From: Sipunculus nudus
Lineage: Eukaryota > Annelida > Sipuncula > Golfingiida > Sipunculidae
Assembly: GCA_026874595.1 (NCBI GenBank)
Contig: CM049322.1
Coordinates: 4,757,900 to 4,821,899, forward strand
Length of the DNA stretch: 64,000 nt
Direction: 5' to 3'
Made by a program: the position numbers and the translations under genes. Shown here one piece after another: positions 1 through 10,842 of this stretch. Under the pieces are notes generated by a model that saw nothing but the letters and a program-made list of their open reading frames with translations, did no database searches and was not told the DNA's origin. Each line of letters opens with the position of its first letter. The first letter of the stretch is position 1.

Positions 1-1152
1 TTCAGTTCAAATTCAATTCACATTGAAACAAGTGACCCATGGTTCATGATGCTCAGCTGACTAAGAAGAAATTCGGAAAAGGAAATTTTATCATCTGAAT
101 GGTAGTATATACCTATTCACCTGAAGCATTAAACAGATTAACCAACAGGCCAAGATTGTGTCTGTATTTATATATCTCAAAAATAGAGAAAAAATGTGTA
201 AACTTTAAACAAAAATACAGGTGGCTCCACCAATTTGCAGAAACTAATAAAAACACATAGTCAATATCCATGCAAAGAATCATGATGATCTCTGCATTTG
301 TTGTTTAGATACTTCAGCTTTTGTATCAAATTTTCCATTATTCTGAGGGATACTTCTGAGTCCTATAGCTTGAAGGATACTGGTAACAGAGTCCAAATTT
401 CAGGTTTCCACAGACACTTTTCATTGGTCTCCTTGCATGACAAGAATGAAGATTCTAGGTCTAGTTGTTACAATTTGTGCCACGTTAACAGATGACAGCA
501 TCCTTAAAGGTATCAAAAACAGAGACAAAAATTCGAAAAATTGAATAAAATACAGGTGGCACCTCCAGTCTGCAGAAACTGATGAAACACTCCATAATCT
601 ATATCCACGCAAAGAATCATGTTGATCTCTACATTAGTTGTTCAGATATTTCATCTTTTGTATCAAATTTTCCATTATTCTTAAGGGATACTTCGGAGTC
701 TTATAGCTTGAAGGATATGGGGAACAGAGACCTAATTTCAGGTTTCCATAGACACTTTTCATGGGCCTCCTTGCATTACAAGAGTGAAGAATCTACGTCC
801 AGTTGTTACGATTTGTACCCTGTTGACAGATAACAACTTCTTTAAAGGTCTAAAAAAATAGAGGAAAGAATTCTTAAAAAATTTGAAAATATACAGGTGG
901 CTCCACCAGTCTGCAGGAACTGATGGAACACCTCTTGATCAATATGTATGCCAAAAATAATGGACATCATTGTTGTAGTTATTGAGATACTGCAGTTTTT
1001 TTCAAATTTTTCATTATTCTGGGGGGTATTCTGGAGCCATACAGCTTAAAGAATATGGGTAACAGAGACCTAATTTCAGGTTTCCATGGAGACTTTTCAT
1101 GGGTCTCCCTGTGTGTCAAGAATGAAGATTCTAGGTCCAGTCGTTATGATTT
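1..1152 (+). repeat. Tandem array of a ~340-bp dispersed repeat, left part
   Basis: At least three head-to-tail units can be aligned by eye. The landmark GGTGGCNCCACCA followed by a TCTGCAG-like word recurs at about 221, 555 and 896, a period of ~338 bp. Each unit continues with 'AATCATGATGATC', 'TTTTCCATTATTCT', 'AGCTTGAAGGATA', 'AGACCTAATTTCAGGTTTCCA' (shortened here) and 'GATTTGTACCCTGTTGACAG'. Positions 31-60 carry a CCATGG-centred word ending in GCTCAGCTGA that also occurs at 10846 and 63079. Short open frames inside are not conserved between units, so it is noncoding. Related units recur at 6.2, 11.2, 46.9-48.1 and 53.3-53.9 kb. Confidence 0.85.
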
Positions 1153-1171
1153 GTACCCAGGTAGCACAAAA

Positions 1172-1500
1172 ATATTTTTTAGATGTTTAAAATGTTTTGC
1201 AAAATGTTTTGAAAATGTTTCTTCGTGATATTTTTATAACGTTTTTTTGTATGTTCGAAAAAACGTTTTTAAAACGTTTTGCTAAAAACGTTTTAAAAAT
1301 GTTATTTTAATGTTTTTTAAATGTTTTGGTAAAACATTTTATAAACGTTTTCATAATATTTTATAAACATTTTGTGAGATACATTATTTTGATATTTTAG
1401 AAATGTGTCCATCAAAATATCCAAGAAACGTTTTCTAAATGTTTTTGTAAAACATTTTATAAACGTTTTCATAATATTTTATTAACATTTTGTGAGATAC
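1172..1500. repeat. Left subterminal AACGTTTT/AAATGTTTT repeats
   Basis: Degenerate iterations of AACGTTTT, AAAATGTTTT and their complements fill this stretch, including a near-duplicate of ATAATATTTTATAAACATTT-type sequence at about 1350 and 1470. The same vocabulary fills the right arm (about 4780-6140), so the element has long, self-complementary arms. Confidence 0.7.
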
Positions 1501-2319
1501 ATTATTCTGATCTTTTTCTTCTTTGCTTCTTGTTTCTGTAGAAATAGATATGTACATATTACCATAAATAAAATTCACTAAACAAAAACTTTTAATGGGC
1601 AAGTCACCAATTGACAGGAATTTATTTATCTTATTACATACAAGATGTAAATCAATTACTGAATGCCTACTGTATTGTATATAACAATATGATACCTGAC
1701 AGATCTGATAGGATAGAACAGTTATTTAATTTATTGATAATACAAAAAGTACAGTTCTTTAAAAGTGAATCTAGATGAGAAACGATGTTCTCTCTACTCA
1801 GAAAACATAAAGAAACCACAATGTTATTTGCGTTTCCAGTTAAAAAGGACTTTAATAATACATTATCTTACAGTACAATACATATCACTTTTCGATATAT
1901 ATCAAGTGATATATTACCTACCTACCTTTACCTTAGTTACCAATACAATATTTTTCTTTTATCACCATGTTTCCTGCACAAGTGTATTGTTATTCATTAA
2001 TACACTTTAATATGTTATATTGCAAATGTGTAATTTTGTCAAATTCAGGTCGGGAATTTTTTTTTTATTCTTAAGCAAAGACAGGTGGGCTAAAATGTGT
2101 TCATTTACACATGTTAGTAAACATCTTTCCAAATTAATATGAGCTTGTTCATAGTTTTATAGACAGACACTATTATCTAGAGATTATATATCAGTTGCTA
2201 GAGAATACTGTAAAGGTTCCATATTCCAAGAGAATACATATCCACAAAAAACAACCCAATTTAAAAGTTGAAATGCCATTCAAATTAAGCTAATGTATAT
2301 TGCCTTTTATTAAACTCAC
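1501..2319. other. AT-rich interior of the 5-kb element, no gene seen
   Basis: AT-rich unique sequence. Two overlapping short plus-strand frames near 1765-2010 have no splice context or compositional bias, and I do not support them as genes. Confidence 0.5.
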
Positions 2320-2432
2320 TTTCAGCCAGTTGGTACCTCCTTCTTTGTTTGGTGCGTTGCGCAGTACCTCAGCTATTTCATGGTGCACATCCATGATGGC
2401 AACCTTGCCTTTCATGCTCTTCATTACAGCCT
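2320..2432 (-). CDS. Candidate internal exon, 37 codons, unknown protein
   Basis: On the minus strand a pyrimidine-rich acceptor ending TTCTACAG abuts an open segment of 113 bp that ends in AAA followed by the donor GTGAGT. The reading frame enters with two bases (phase 1) and leaves at phase 0. The peptide starts AVMKSMKGKVAIMDVHHEI and ends KEGGTNWLK. The exon is visibly richer in G+C than its surroundings and has no stop in the chosen frame. It lies inside the 5-kb TIR element, so it may belong to a transposon gene, be a captured host exon, or be part of a host gene whose other exons I cannot find. I do not recognise the family. Confidence 0.45.
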
Positions 2433-3160
2433 CTGTAGAATACAAGTGACAGAGTGTTTTATTTTCTTTATTTGGAAAGATCAATATTGACAAAACCCAT
2501 ATATGTATCATAAGATGTATCTTTATCACGATGTATAGCAATGTGAAAGCAACATGACAATGAAAGCAAAAACAAATTTAATGATGGTCACTCAGGCCTT
2601 AAAAATGAATTCAGTATTAAATACCAAAGTCAAAAACAAATTAAACAGTACCTGAATGGCTACATCATTTGGGATGATTTTTTAGATGATGTAGGAATAT
2701 TTTAAAGGAAAAAAAATGCTATGTATAAATAACAGTTGAAAATGCTGGCATTGAATTTGAATCATATCTTCTGTATATTCTTGCAATATAATATGTAGTA
2801 TCTTAACTAAACTACATTATTGTAACTGCCCTAGAAAGTTAACATTAAAGACCATGAAAAAACCATCCAGTTCATCAGATGAAAGAAGGAATGAGTCTGC
2901 TTCTACACACAACTGTTCCCCTCCGCATTACCAGTAACCAGCTAAGATATATCAGGGCATAATGATGTGCATGTGTAAATCTATAACAACAGATGAAATT
3001 AAGAAATCACTTTAACATTAAGGCATTGATGAGACATGAGTTTCTTAAGTTTTCATGAGTTTTTTTTCTTAAATGATTAAGAAATTAAATTTAAAGTGAA
3101 ACCAAGTAAAAAATTTCCAGTGAAACCTGTTTTGGCCTTATGTATAAATTAGGGCTCATA
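2433..3160. other. AT-rich stretch, no gene seen
   Basis: AT-rich interior of the TIR element. I see no convincing splice pair or conserved frame beyond the exon at 2320-2432. Confidence 0.5.
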
Positions 3161-3162
3161 AG

Positions 3163-3163
<1 letters not shown>

Positions 3164-3238
<75 letters not shown>

Positions 3239-3301
3239 GGGGGGGGGAGAGAGAGAGAAAGAGTGTTTACAAAAATATATATAGAGTGAGTAAGAGAGAG
3301 T

Positions 3302-3361
<60 letters not shown>

Positions 3362-3388
3362 GAGAAAGAGAAAGAGAGAGAGAGAGAA
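3164..3388. repeat. Compound (TA)n/(GA)n microsatellite
   Basis: (TA)n at about 3164-3199 runs into (GA)n, a short G run at 3237-3247, then a second TA block at 3301-3325 followed by more GA/GAAA. The minus-strand frame across it encodes only S/L/Y/I low-complexity sequence and is not a gene. Confidence 0.95.
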
Positions 3389-4090
3389 AACAGCAGACAG
3401 TATCATGTGGGAGGTGTATGTCATTTAATTGACAGGAATGTCACATATAAGGCTTGGCCTGATAGTGGTGCCCTTTGCACCTAAGACAGCTCTGTAATGC
3501 ATGCTTAGAGAGCTGTCATGTTACTGGGTTGCAGCTCATTAAGACTGGTGCAGAAGCACCTAGACTATATGGATAATATGTTGACCCCAAATTTTATTAG
3601 CTTAAACCCAGTTAATAACCACACACACAATAACAAGATGTATATAAAACAACCAATTTGAATGAAAATTTAGTAAACTTGATTATAAATCAATGGAAAA
3701 TGCTGATGATATTGCATATATATATGTTTATATTATGAATAATAAATTATATAAATGATCAATTATACATACTGATATATAGGCAATAGAAACATCTCCC
3801 AATGGGTATGTGCCTATTCTGTCATTATAACTTCTATACTTTCTATCCTAAATAAATAAATGTGCTTGGTGTTTGAAATTTCTTGTACAGCCGAATCAGT
3901 TGTGGTCATGATATTGTTTATTGTATACAGGTTGGATGGCTGTCACCCCTCTCCAGCTGAATTGAAACCTTGTTTGAAGCTTCGTGCATCATGGCACAAT
4001 GAGTTTTAATAAACAAATGTACAAATGGTCCTGCTACTTATTAGCTATTTGGAAATTATAATTATGAATATGAATGAAAATTAGGGGAAA
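3389..4090. other. Element interior, no gene seen
   Basis: Ordinary AT-rich DNA. A slightly GC-richer patch at about 3440-3560 has no open frame with splice sites. Confidence 0.5.
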
Positions 4091-4466
4091 AGATAAATGA
4101 AATATACTCACAATAGCTTGAACACTCACACCCTCCGCTACAACTGTTTAGTCTGGTATGCTGAATTTCCCGCCAAAATGTGGTCTCTACAGGGAAACAG
4201 TAACTCTAGTCGATTCCAATTAAGCCGCAATCCGGAAAAAAACATGAGTTCGCCAGAGGGGTTATATGATAAGGTACACACTGATAGTTGTAGTGCACAG
4301 GACCACATTATATAAGCATAATATGAACATGCTGTACTTTTTGACATTTATTTCCAAGTTTTTTTTTTGTAAAGCTTCATTTCTAAAGGTATAATTTATT
4401 CTGAACAAACTGCCTCCTGCAGATAAAAAATGTTTATATTTAAATACATATTAATCTTACACATAA

Positions 4467-4515
<49 letters not shown>

Positions 4516-5120
4516 CATCTTTAACAATGGAAATATGTCTTATAAATTTTTCAGGTAAACATTTGTATCAACATTTTTTAAATGTTTTGTTTATCATTCA
4601 TATTTTTTTCATTTTTTTTTTCAACAATTTTTTTTATTCATTAACATTTTTTAAACATTTTTAACTTTTACATTCACTGGTATGCCTAAGGCAATGACAT
4701 GACGCAGTCACGTAATCCCTGAAATGGGATTGGGTTATTTAAGTCATACTACATCTTGTACATTTTTAATATGTCTCATAAATGTTTCAGGTAAACATTT
4801 TTCATCAACATTTATAAAACATTTTAAAATGTTTTTTAAATGTTTAAAAAACGTTTTGGGAACTCATTTATGTGCCCTATGGGTAAATGTTAAAAAAATG
4901 TTTTATAAATGTTTTTAAAAAATGTTCTGTTGTAACATTTATGCGTTGTTTTTAAAAAATGTTTTAAAAATGTTTTAAAAATGTTTTGATAAAAATGTTC
5001 TTTTGTAACATTTATGGGCCGTTAGTAAAAACGTTTTAAAAATGTTTTTAAAACATTTTTAAAAGATGTTCTGTTGAAACAATTATGCAACATATTGAAA
5101 ATGTTTTAAAAATGTTTGAA
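4091..5120 (+). repeat. ~1.03-kb tandem duplication, copy 1
   Basis: Begins AGATAAATGAAATATACTCA, which is repeated at 5121. Landmarks are shared along the whole length: a segment with TGAATTTCCCGCCAAAATG (4163/5193), the (TA)n tract (4469/5505), and ATGCCTAAGGCAATGACA (4682/5705). Offsets of 1026-1031 bp show a true tandem duplication. Both copies contain an equivalent short frame (4097-4315, 5128-5421), but the downstream part has diverged by frameshift and no splice context is present, so I do not call it a gene. Confidence 0.9.
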
Positions 5121-5502
5121 AAGATAAATGAAATATACTCACAATAGCTTGAACACTCAGACCCTCCCCTTCAACTGTTTAGTCTGGCATGCTGAATTTC
5201 CCGCCAAAATGTGGTCTCTACAGGGAATCAGTAACTCTAGTCGATTCCAATTAAGCCGCAATCCGTATAAAAAAAAGCGAGTTCGCCGGAGGAGTTATAT
5301 GATAAGGTATACACTGATAGTTGTAGTGCACAGGACCACATTATATAAGCATAATATGAACATGCTGTACTTTTTGACACTTAATTATTTCCAAGTTTTT
5401 TTTGTAAAGCTTCATTTCTAAAGGTATAATTTATTCTGAACAAACTGCCTCCTGGCAGATAAGAAATGTTTATATTTAAATACATATTAATCTTACACAT
5501 AA

Positions 5503-5539
<37 letters not shown>

Positions 5540-6150
5540 CATCTTTAACAATCGAAATATGTCTTATAAATTTTTAAAGTTAACATTTGTATCAACATTT
5601 TTTAAATGTTTTGTTTATTATTCATATTTTTTTTAATTTTCTTTTCAACAATTTTTTTTATTCATTAACATTTTTTAAACATTTTTAACTTTTACAGTCA
5701 CAAGTATGCCTAAGGCAATGACAGATGACGCAGTCAAGTAATCCCTGAAATGGGATTGGGTTATTTAAGTCATACTACATCTTGTACATTTTTAATATGT
5801 CTCATAAATGTGTCAGGTCAACATTTTTCATCAACATTTATAAATCATTTTAAAATGTTTTTAAAATGTTTAAAAAACGTTTTGGGAACCCATTTATGTG
5901 CCCTATGGGTAAATGTTAAAAAAATGTTTTATAAATGTTTTTAAAAAATGTTCTGTTGTAACATTTATGCGCTGTTTTTACAAAATGTTTTAAAAATGTT
6001 TTAAAAATGTTTTGATAAAAATGTTCTTTTGTAACATTTATGCGCTGTGAGTAAAAACGTTTTAAAAATGTTTTTAAAACATTTTTAAAAGATGTTCTGT
6101 TGAAACATTTATGCAACATATTGAAAATGTTTTAAAAATGTTTTGTGCTA
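5121..6150 (+). repeat. ~1.03-kb tandem duplication, copy 2
   Basis: Second copy of the unit at 4091. Differences are mostly single-base changes plus a shorter TA tract (5505-5538 versus 4469-4514). The short shared frame at 5750-5944 (4724-4918 in copy 1) stays open because the sequence is an ATGTTT/AAATGTT repeat, not because of coding constraint. Confidence 0.9.
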
Positions 6151-6156
6151 CCTGGG

Positions 6157-6932
6157 TACCCTGTTGACAGATAACTGCATCCTTAAAGTTCTCAAAAATA
6201 GAGAAAAAAAAATTGTAAACATTTGAAAAAATACAGGTGGCTCCACCAGTCTGCAGGAACTGATGGAACACCTCTTGATCAATATGTATGCCACAAATCA
6301 TGACCATCAGTGTTGTAGTTATTGATATGTTGCAGTTTTTTTTTTTATTAAATTTTCCATTATTCTGGGGGGGGGGGAGGGTAATTGGGAGCCCCACAGC
6401 TCAAAGGATATGGGTAACAGAGACCTAATTTCTGGTTTCAATGGAGACTTTTCATAGGTCTCTCACTGTGTCAAGAATGAAGATTCTCAGTCCACTCTAT
6501 ACGATTTGTGCCCTGTTAACAGATGTTTATATTTTTAAAGGTCTCAAAAATGGAGAAAATAATTTGTAAAAAAATTGAAAAATATAGGTCGCGCCACCAG
6601 TCTGCAGAATCTGATGAAACATCTTATGATCAATAAGTATGCCAAAACTCATGACCATCAGTGATGTAGTTAATGAGATATTGAAGTTTTTGTATGAATT
6701 TTTTTACTATTCTGGGGGGGGGGGGGGTAATTTGAGGTCCATAGCTTGAAGGATATGGGTAACAGAGACCTAATTTCTGGTTTCCATAGAGACTTTTCAT
6801 AGGTCTCTCAGTGTGTGAAGAATGAAGATTCCAAGTCCAGTCTTTAAGAGTTGTGCCCTGTTAACAGATGTTCACATTTTTAAAGGTCTCAAAAATAGAG
6901 AAAAAAATCGTAAAAAATCGAAAAATACAGGC
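6157..6932 (+). repeat. 340-bp repeat array, right part after the insertion
   Basis: The interrupted unit resumes at TACCCTGTTGACAGATAAC (6157). Two further GGTGGCNCCACCAG landmarks occur at about 6237 and 6591, and the 'AAGGATATGGGTAACAGAGA' block recurs at 6402 and 6750. Two G homopolymers (6367-6377, 6714-6727) sit at the same relative place in consecutive units, after TATTCTGG. Confidence 0.85.
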
Positions 6933-8990
6933 GCCAGATTAGAATTTTTGATTTGGACCGGCCCAGATCAAAATTCTAATCTGGGCCAGACCAGTTTTAA
7001 ACTGGGCCAGCCCAGATTAAAATTTTAATCAAAGCCAGTCCAGATTACAATCCTGTGGTGATGACTTCAGGATTTAAATCTGGTCTGGACTGATTTTAAA
7101 CTGGGCTGGCCCAGATTAGAATTTTGATCTGGGACAGTTAAATTTACAATCCTGTGATGGACTGATTTAGAACTGGGCTGGCCCAGATTAGAATTTTGAT
7201 CTGGGCTAGTCAAGATTACAATCCTGTAGTGGACTGATTTTAAACTGGGCCTACCCAGATCAGAATCCTAATCTAATCTTAGGCTAGCTTGATTTTTATC
7301 ATCTTAAATAAGATAATACAGTTAACATTTATTCAAGACACACCATTTTGAAGGGCACAAAACACATAATGAACAAGATCATTTAAAATATTTCAGTGAG
7401 GAAAATGCTAACAAACAAATGTAATGTGCTTCGTTGGTTTCATCTATTCTTCAAGAATACAAGTTCACATCAATTACACCTAAACTAACTACCATAATTA
7501 ATCACAGTTTAGAATACTGTCAGTTCTGAGACATCTACTTGAATTAACTGATCAAAATTTTCAACTTAACTGTTCTGAATATCAAAATTACATGTGTAAT
7601 ATTGAATATATACATGCATAATTAAATATCAGCTTTACTCATTTATAAGTGAACAAAAGTAATTTTTCAGTCTTGATGCTCATTTGGGTGACCTAACATT
7701 GGGCTAGGGAGAGGTTTGTGATACCATTACTGTAATTTTCAATAGCCGAAAATCCACAGCTGAGAAAATGATATGATTACTGACATTTGGCAGTCTCAAA
7801 AAAGAGATGAACATGTGTGAAAATTAAATTTAGAATTTTATTTCAGAGGGTGATAAGCATGGTGGAGGTTTCACTTTAGAGTTAATAAAGTAAACAAAGC
7901 TAAACTTATAACTGATAGCTAATCTAAATTGAAGAAAGTTAAATGCTGCAATACAAATATTCTCTACCTTCAAAAGTTAAAATGCTGAGTTGGTGAATAT
8001 TTTTCCTACTGTTCTATCTTAATCCATTATGATCTTGTTAATAATTCACACAAATTAGCCAATATCAACCTAATTTATGTACACTAGATACACATTTTTC
8101 TATTTGCTAAATTTCAGTCACCTAATTGCAATGACTTAAGTTCAGGTATCTTAACAGATGTTTCAGGGCCTTCTTTCCTTAATAATAATATGAAGTATGT
8201 TATAAGTTCTAGATCCAATGTTACAATATGTGCACATTTTTTAAGGGGTGACTGGGGGGGGGGGGGGGATCATTGACCAAAAACCCCAACTTATGATAAA
8301 TAACCTTAAATAACAAATAAAATTTTGAATTTACAGGTCTTGGATCAGAAGTCAACACTGAGTAACACGTATATTAATAATTATTTATTAATCTTGTTAC
8401 AGTTTGTTGAATTAATGTACCTGTTCAGCAAGCTATACTGGAAGTTTTACCTGTAAAATACCAATGTTTAACATGAATATTTTATTATTATATTTTGGAA
8501 ATTCACATAAGATGTAAAATTACAAAATTACTATGACAGGAGTCCAACCAATGATATTTTTATAGAATATGAAATAAATTCATAAAAATTAATTATTATG
8601 GACTTACAATGTTTTACAAATTCATTGAATTGATTAAAGCCAGTTAGGTAAATATAGTGTAACTGAAGCTAGCCTAGGAGTAGATTAGGATTCTGATCTG
8701 GGCTGGTCTAGTTTAAAATCAGTCCACCACAGGATTGTAAACTTGACCGGCCCAGATCAAAATTCTAATCTGGGCTGGCCCAGTTTAAAATCAGGCCAGA
8801 CCAGATTTGAATCCTGAAATTTTCACCACAGGATTGAAATCTGGACCGGCCCAGATCAAAATTTTAATCTGGGATGGCCGAGTTTAAAACTGGTCTGGCC
8901 CAGATTTGAATTTTGATCTGGGCCGGTCCAAATCAAAATTTTGATCTGGGCTGGCCAAGTTTTAAATTGGGCCAGATTCTAATCTGGGCC
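6933..8990. mobile_element. ~2.06-kb non-autonomous element with ~350-bp inverted arms
   Basis: The left arm (about 6933-7290) and right arm (about 8660-8990) are inverted copies. For example, CCCAGATCAGAATCCTAATC near 7254 mirrors GATTAGGATTCTGATCTGGG near 8683. Each arm is built from alternating CCAGATTAGAATTTTGATCTGG-type words (shorter palindromic core GATCTGGGC), giving several nested hairpins. No transposase frame is seen between the arms. The left end interrupts a 340-bp unit right after AAAAATACAGG. The right end is followed by (TA)n, so the target duplication is not resolved. Confidence 0.75.
7291..8659. other. Interior of the 2-kb element, no gene seen
   Basis: AT-rich DNA with one G homopolymer at 8256-8268. 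No long frame or splice pair was found. Confidence 0.5.
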
Positions 8991-9004
8991 TCGACATATA
9001 ATGT

Positions 9005-9036
<32 letters not shown>

Positions 9037-9043
<7 letters not shown>

Positions 9044-9139
9044 AAACCTCGTTGTGTTGAACTCGGTTAAGTCGAATTCCCGCATGTGTCAAAGTAAAAT
9101 CACCAGTCCCTTCGACTTCGACACAACAAGGTTTCACTG

Positions 9140-9141
<2 letters not shown>
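9037..9141. mobile_element. 101-bp pogo/Tigger-like MITE in a (TA)n tract
   Basis: The left end CAATGAAACCTCGTTGTGTT (9039) and the right end, read inversely as CAGTGAAACCTTGTTGTGTC (from 9139), form ~27-bp imperfect TIRs. TA flanks both ends (9037-9038, 9140-9141). TA target duplication and CAGT-GAACCTCG-like termini are characteristic of the pogo/Tigger branch of Tc1/mariner elements. The MITE is flanked on both sides by TA microsatellite (9010-9036, 9144-9199). Confidence 0.8.

Positions 9142-9143
<2 letters not shown>

Positions 9144-9199
<56 letters not shown>
9144..9199. repeat. (TA)n microsatellite
   Basis: Uninterrupted TA dinucleotides directly after the 9039-9139 MITE. A C homopolymer follows at 9333-9355. 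Confidence 0.95.
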
Positions 9200-9201
<2 letters not shown>

Positions 9202-9545
9202 AAAATTTTTTTTTGGCTGATGAAAAACCATTAAAGTTCTCATGAAAATTGGGTTTGGGGTGGGGGGTACAGACAAAAGATCCCCAGGTCAAAAACCAAC
9301 TACATTAATGATAAAGAACACAAAAAGCCACTCCCCCCCCCCCCCCCCCCCCCCCATAATTCTTTTATCAACTGTTTGACTACAGTTAAAATTCTGTAAA
9401 TTGTATTCATCTATTGAAATGTCTCTGCAATATATATATATGCAAATAAGACATTAAAGAGGTCTTGTCACATGCCAGACATACTAAATATACTTAAAAC
9501 TAGCATTTTAATTCTCCGTTAAATATATATATATATAATACTTTA
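9200..9545. other. Spacer, no gene seen
   Basis: AT-rich spacer containing a G run near 9258-9267 and a long C homopolymer at 9333-9355. No supported gene. Confidence 0.5.
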
Positions 9546-9547
9546 AT

Positions 9548-9830
9548 AGTACAATAAGTGCCCATATGGGACATATATGAGAGTTATAAGGGACATATAT
9601 GGGATATATGGGAGTTATAGGGGACCTATATGTGGAAGCCTTATAAGTGACATATAAGGCCCATATATGTGACATATAAGGCTCCTACCTAATTTGCATA
9701 TAAAATCCATATACCAGACATATATGTGACATATATGGGAGTTATAAGGTTGGATATAAGGGACATATATGGCACATATATGTGCCTTATATGTGCCATA
9801 TAACTTTCACATATATGGCACTTATAAAAA
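9548..9830. repeat. Degenerate ACATATATGGG/GTTATAAGG repeat patch
   Basis: Variants of GGGACATATATGGG and GGAGTTATAAGG alternate, in both orientations (for example ATATGTGCCTTATATGTGCC at 9779). The patch is self-complementary and could form several hairpins. Overlapping minus-strand frames are by-products. Confidence 0.75.
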
Positions 9831-10261
9831 TTTTCGGTAAGGGCCAGCTTAACATCAGACCTCGGGTCATGAATTCTTGTTATGGTAAACATACTGACAC
9901 ATGGACATACACATAGTGTACTCACACACAGAACCATAACAACATGTAACATTTGAATTAGGTATATTCTGGTTAGTAAGTCAATGAGCCAAGATGCTTT
10001 TGCTGGGTAACTTTTGCTTTCAGCCAAAATAAACTAGTACGTAGTATAAGATAAAACACATATCATTGCAAATGTGTATGTACCTATAATGACTTGAAAA
10101 AAAAAAAACATTAAGCATACACTCTTCAAACAGAAATGGTACACAAATATTTAATTAATCTGTACCATACATATTTTTTCAGGAGGTTCAGGGTAGATTT
10201 TGTCCTCTTTAAGATTAAAGTAGAGGGCTTTTAACTGGGTTCTAACAGGGGGTGGCTTCGT
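9831..10261. other. Spacer, no gene seen
   Basis: Unique AT-rich sequence without supported coding, RNA or repeat features. One minus-strand frame (9689-10027) is mostly repeat-derived. Confidence 0.4.
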
Positions 10262-10263
10262 TC

Positions 10264-10570
10264 TACATCAGTAACTGTATCACACCATCATGATCACTAT
10301 CACTGGACCACACCAACATCATCACTGTCAGTGCATCACACCAACATCATCACTGTCAGTGCATCACACCAACATCATCACTGTCAGTGCATCACAACTG
10401 CATCATCACTGTCACTGCATCACACCAACATCATCACTGTCACTGCATCACTACTACATCACCAGTCACTGCATCACACCAACATCATCACTGTTACTGT
10501 AGCACACCTACATCATCACAGTCACTGTCACTTAATCATATTTATTATCACTGCATGTCATCACATATAT
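10264..10570 (+). repeat. CATCAC-type minisatellite, copy 1
   Basis: Iterated ~28-bp unit built from CATCACACCAACATCATCAC and TGTCACTG. It produces His/Thr/Ser-rich frames in all three plus frames, the signature of a minisatellite and not of a protein. The same unit forms a second array at 13917-14340. Confidence 0.9.
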
Positions 10571-10842
10571 CATCACATCACCATTACAACCAATTTCAAT
10601 GCAAATAAAGGTATCCGAAATTCAAGAACATTTTAATGGATTGGTTTTTTTTCATTTTTGGGGACGTGTTTAACAAAATACAAATTTTTCACAAATTAAG
10701 GCAAAAATTGATGATCATAGATGGTCACAACAAAAGAAATATTGATTTGCAGAGGGACACATGGGACACAGGTCAAAGCACAGAGCTGAATTTCTGAGAT
10801 CCAGGAAAATGGCCTAGCTATTTAGTGGTGGAAAAAAAAACA
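10571..10842. other. Spacer, no gene seen
   Basis: No supported feature. It lies between the minisatellite and a single copy of the 340-bp family. Confidence 0.4.

Larger units (their letters stand above)
1156..6156. mobile_element. 5.0-kb TIR element inserted into the 340-bp array
   Basis: The left end CCCAGGTAGCACAAAA (1156-1171) is the perfect inverse of the right end TTTTGTGCTACCTGGG (6141-6156). The flanks are TA on both sides (1154-1155, 6157-6158). Because GTAC is palindromic, a 4-bp GTAC target duplication with a 15-bp TIR fits equally well. The uninterrupted target GATTTGTACCCTGTTGACAG is present in the neighbouring repeat unit (about 810-829), so the empty site is known. Both ends carry several hundred bases of subterminal ATGTTTTAAAAATGTTTT-type repeats. 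No transposase is visible, so it is non-autonomous or a composite. The superfamily is not determined. Confidence 0.85.

Noticed and set aside
3149-3424. 91-codon minus frame of S/L/Y/I
   Set aside because: Translation of (GA)n/(TA)n microsatellite.
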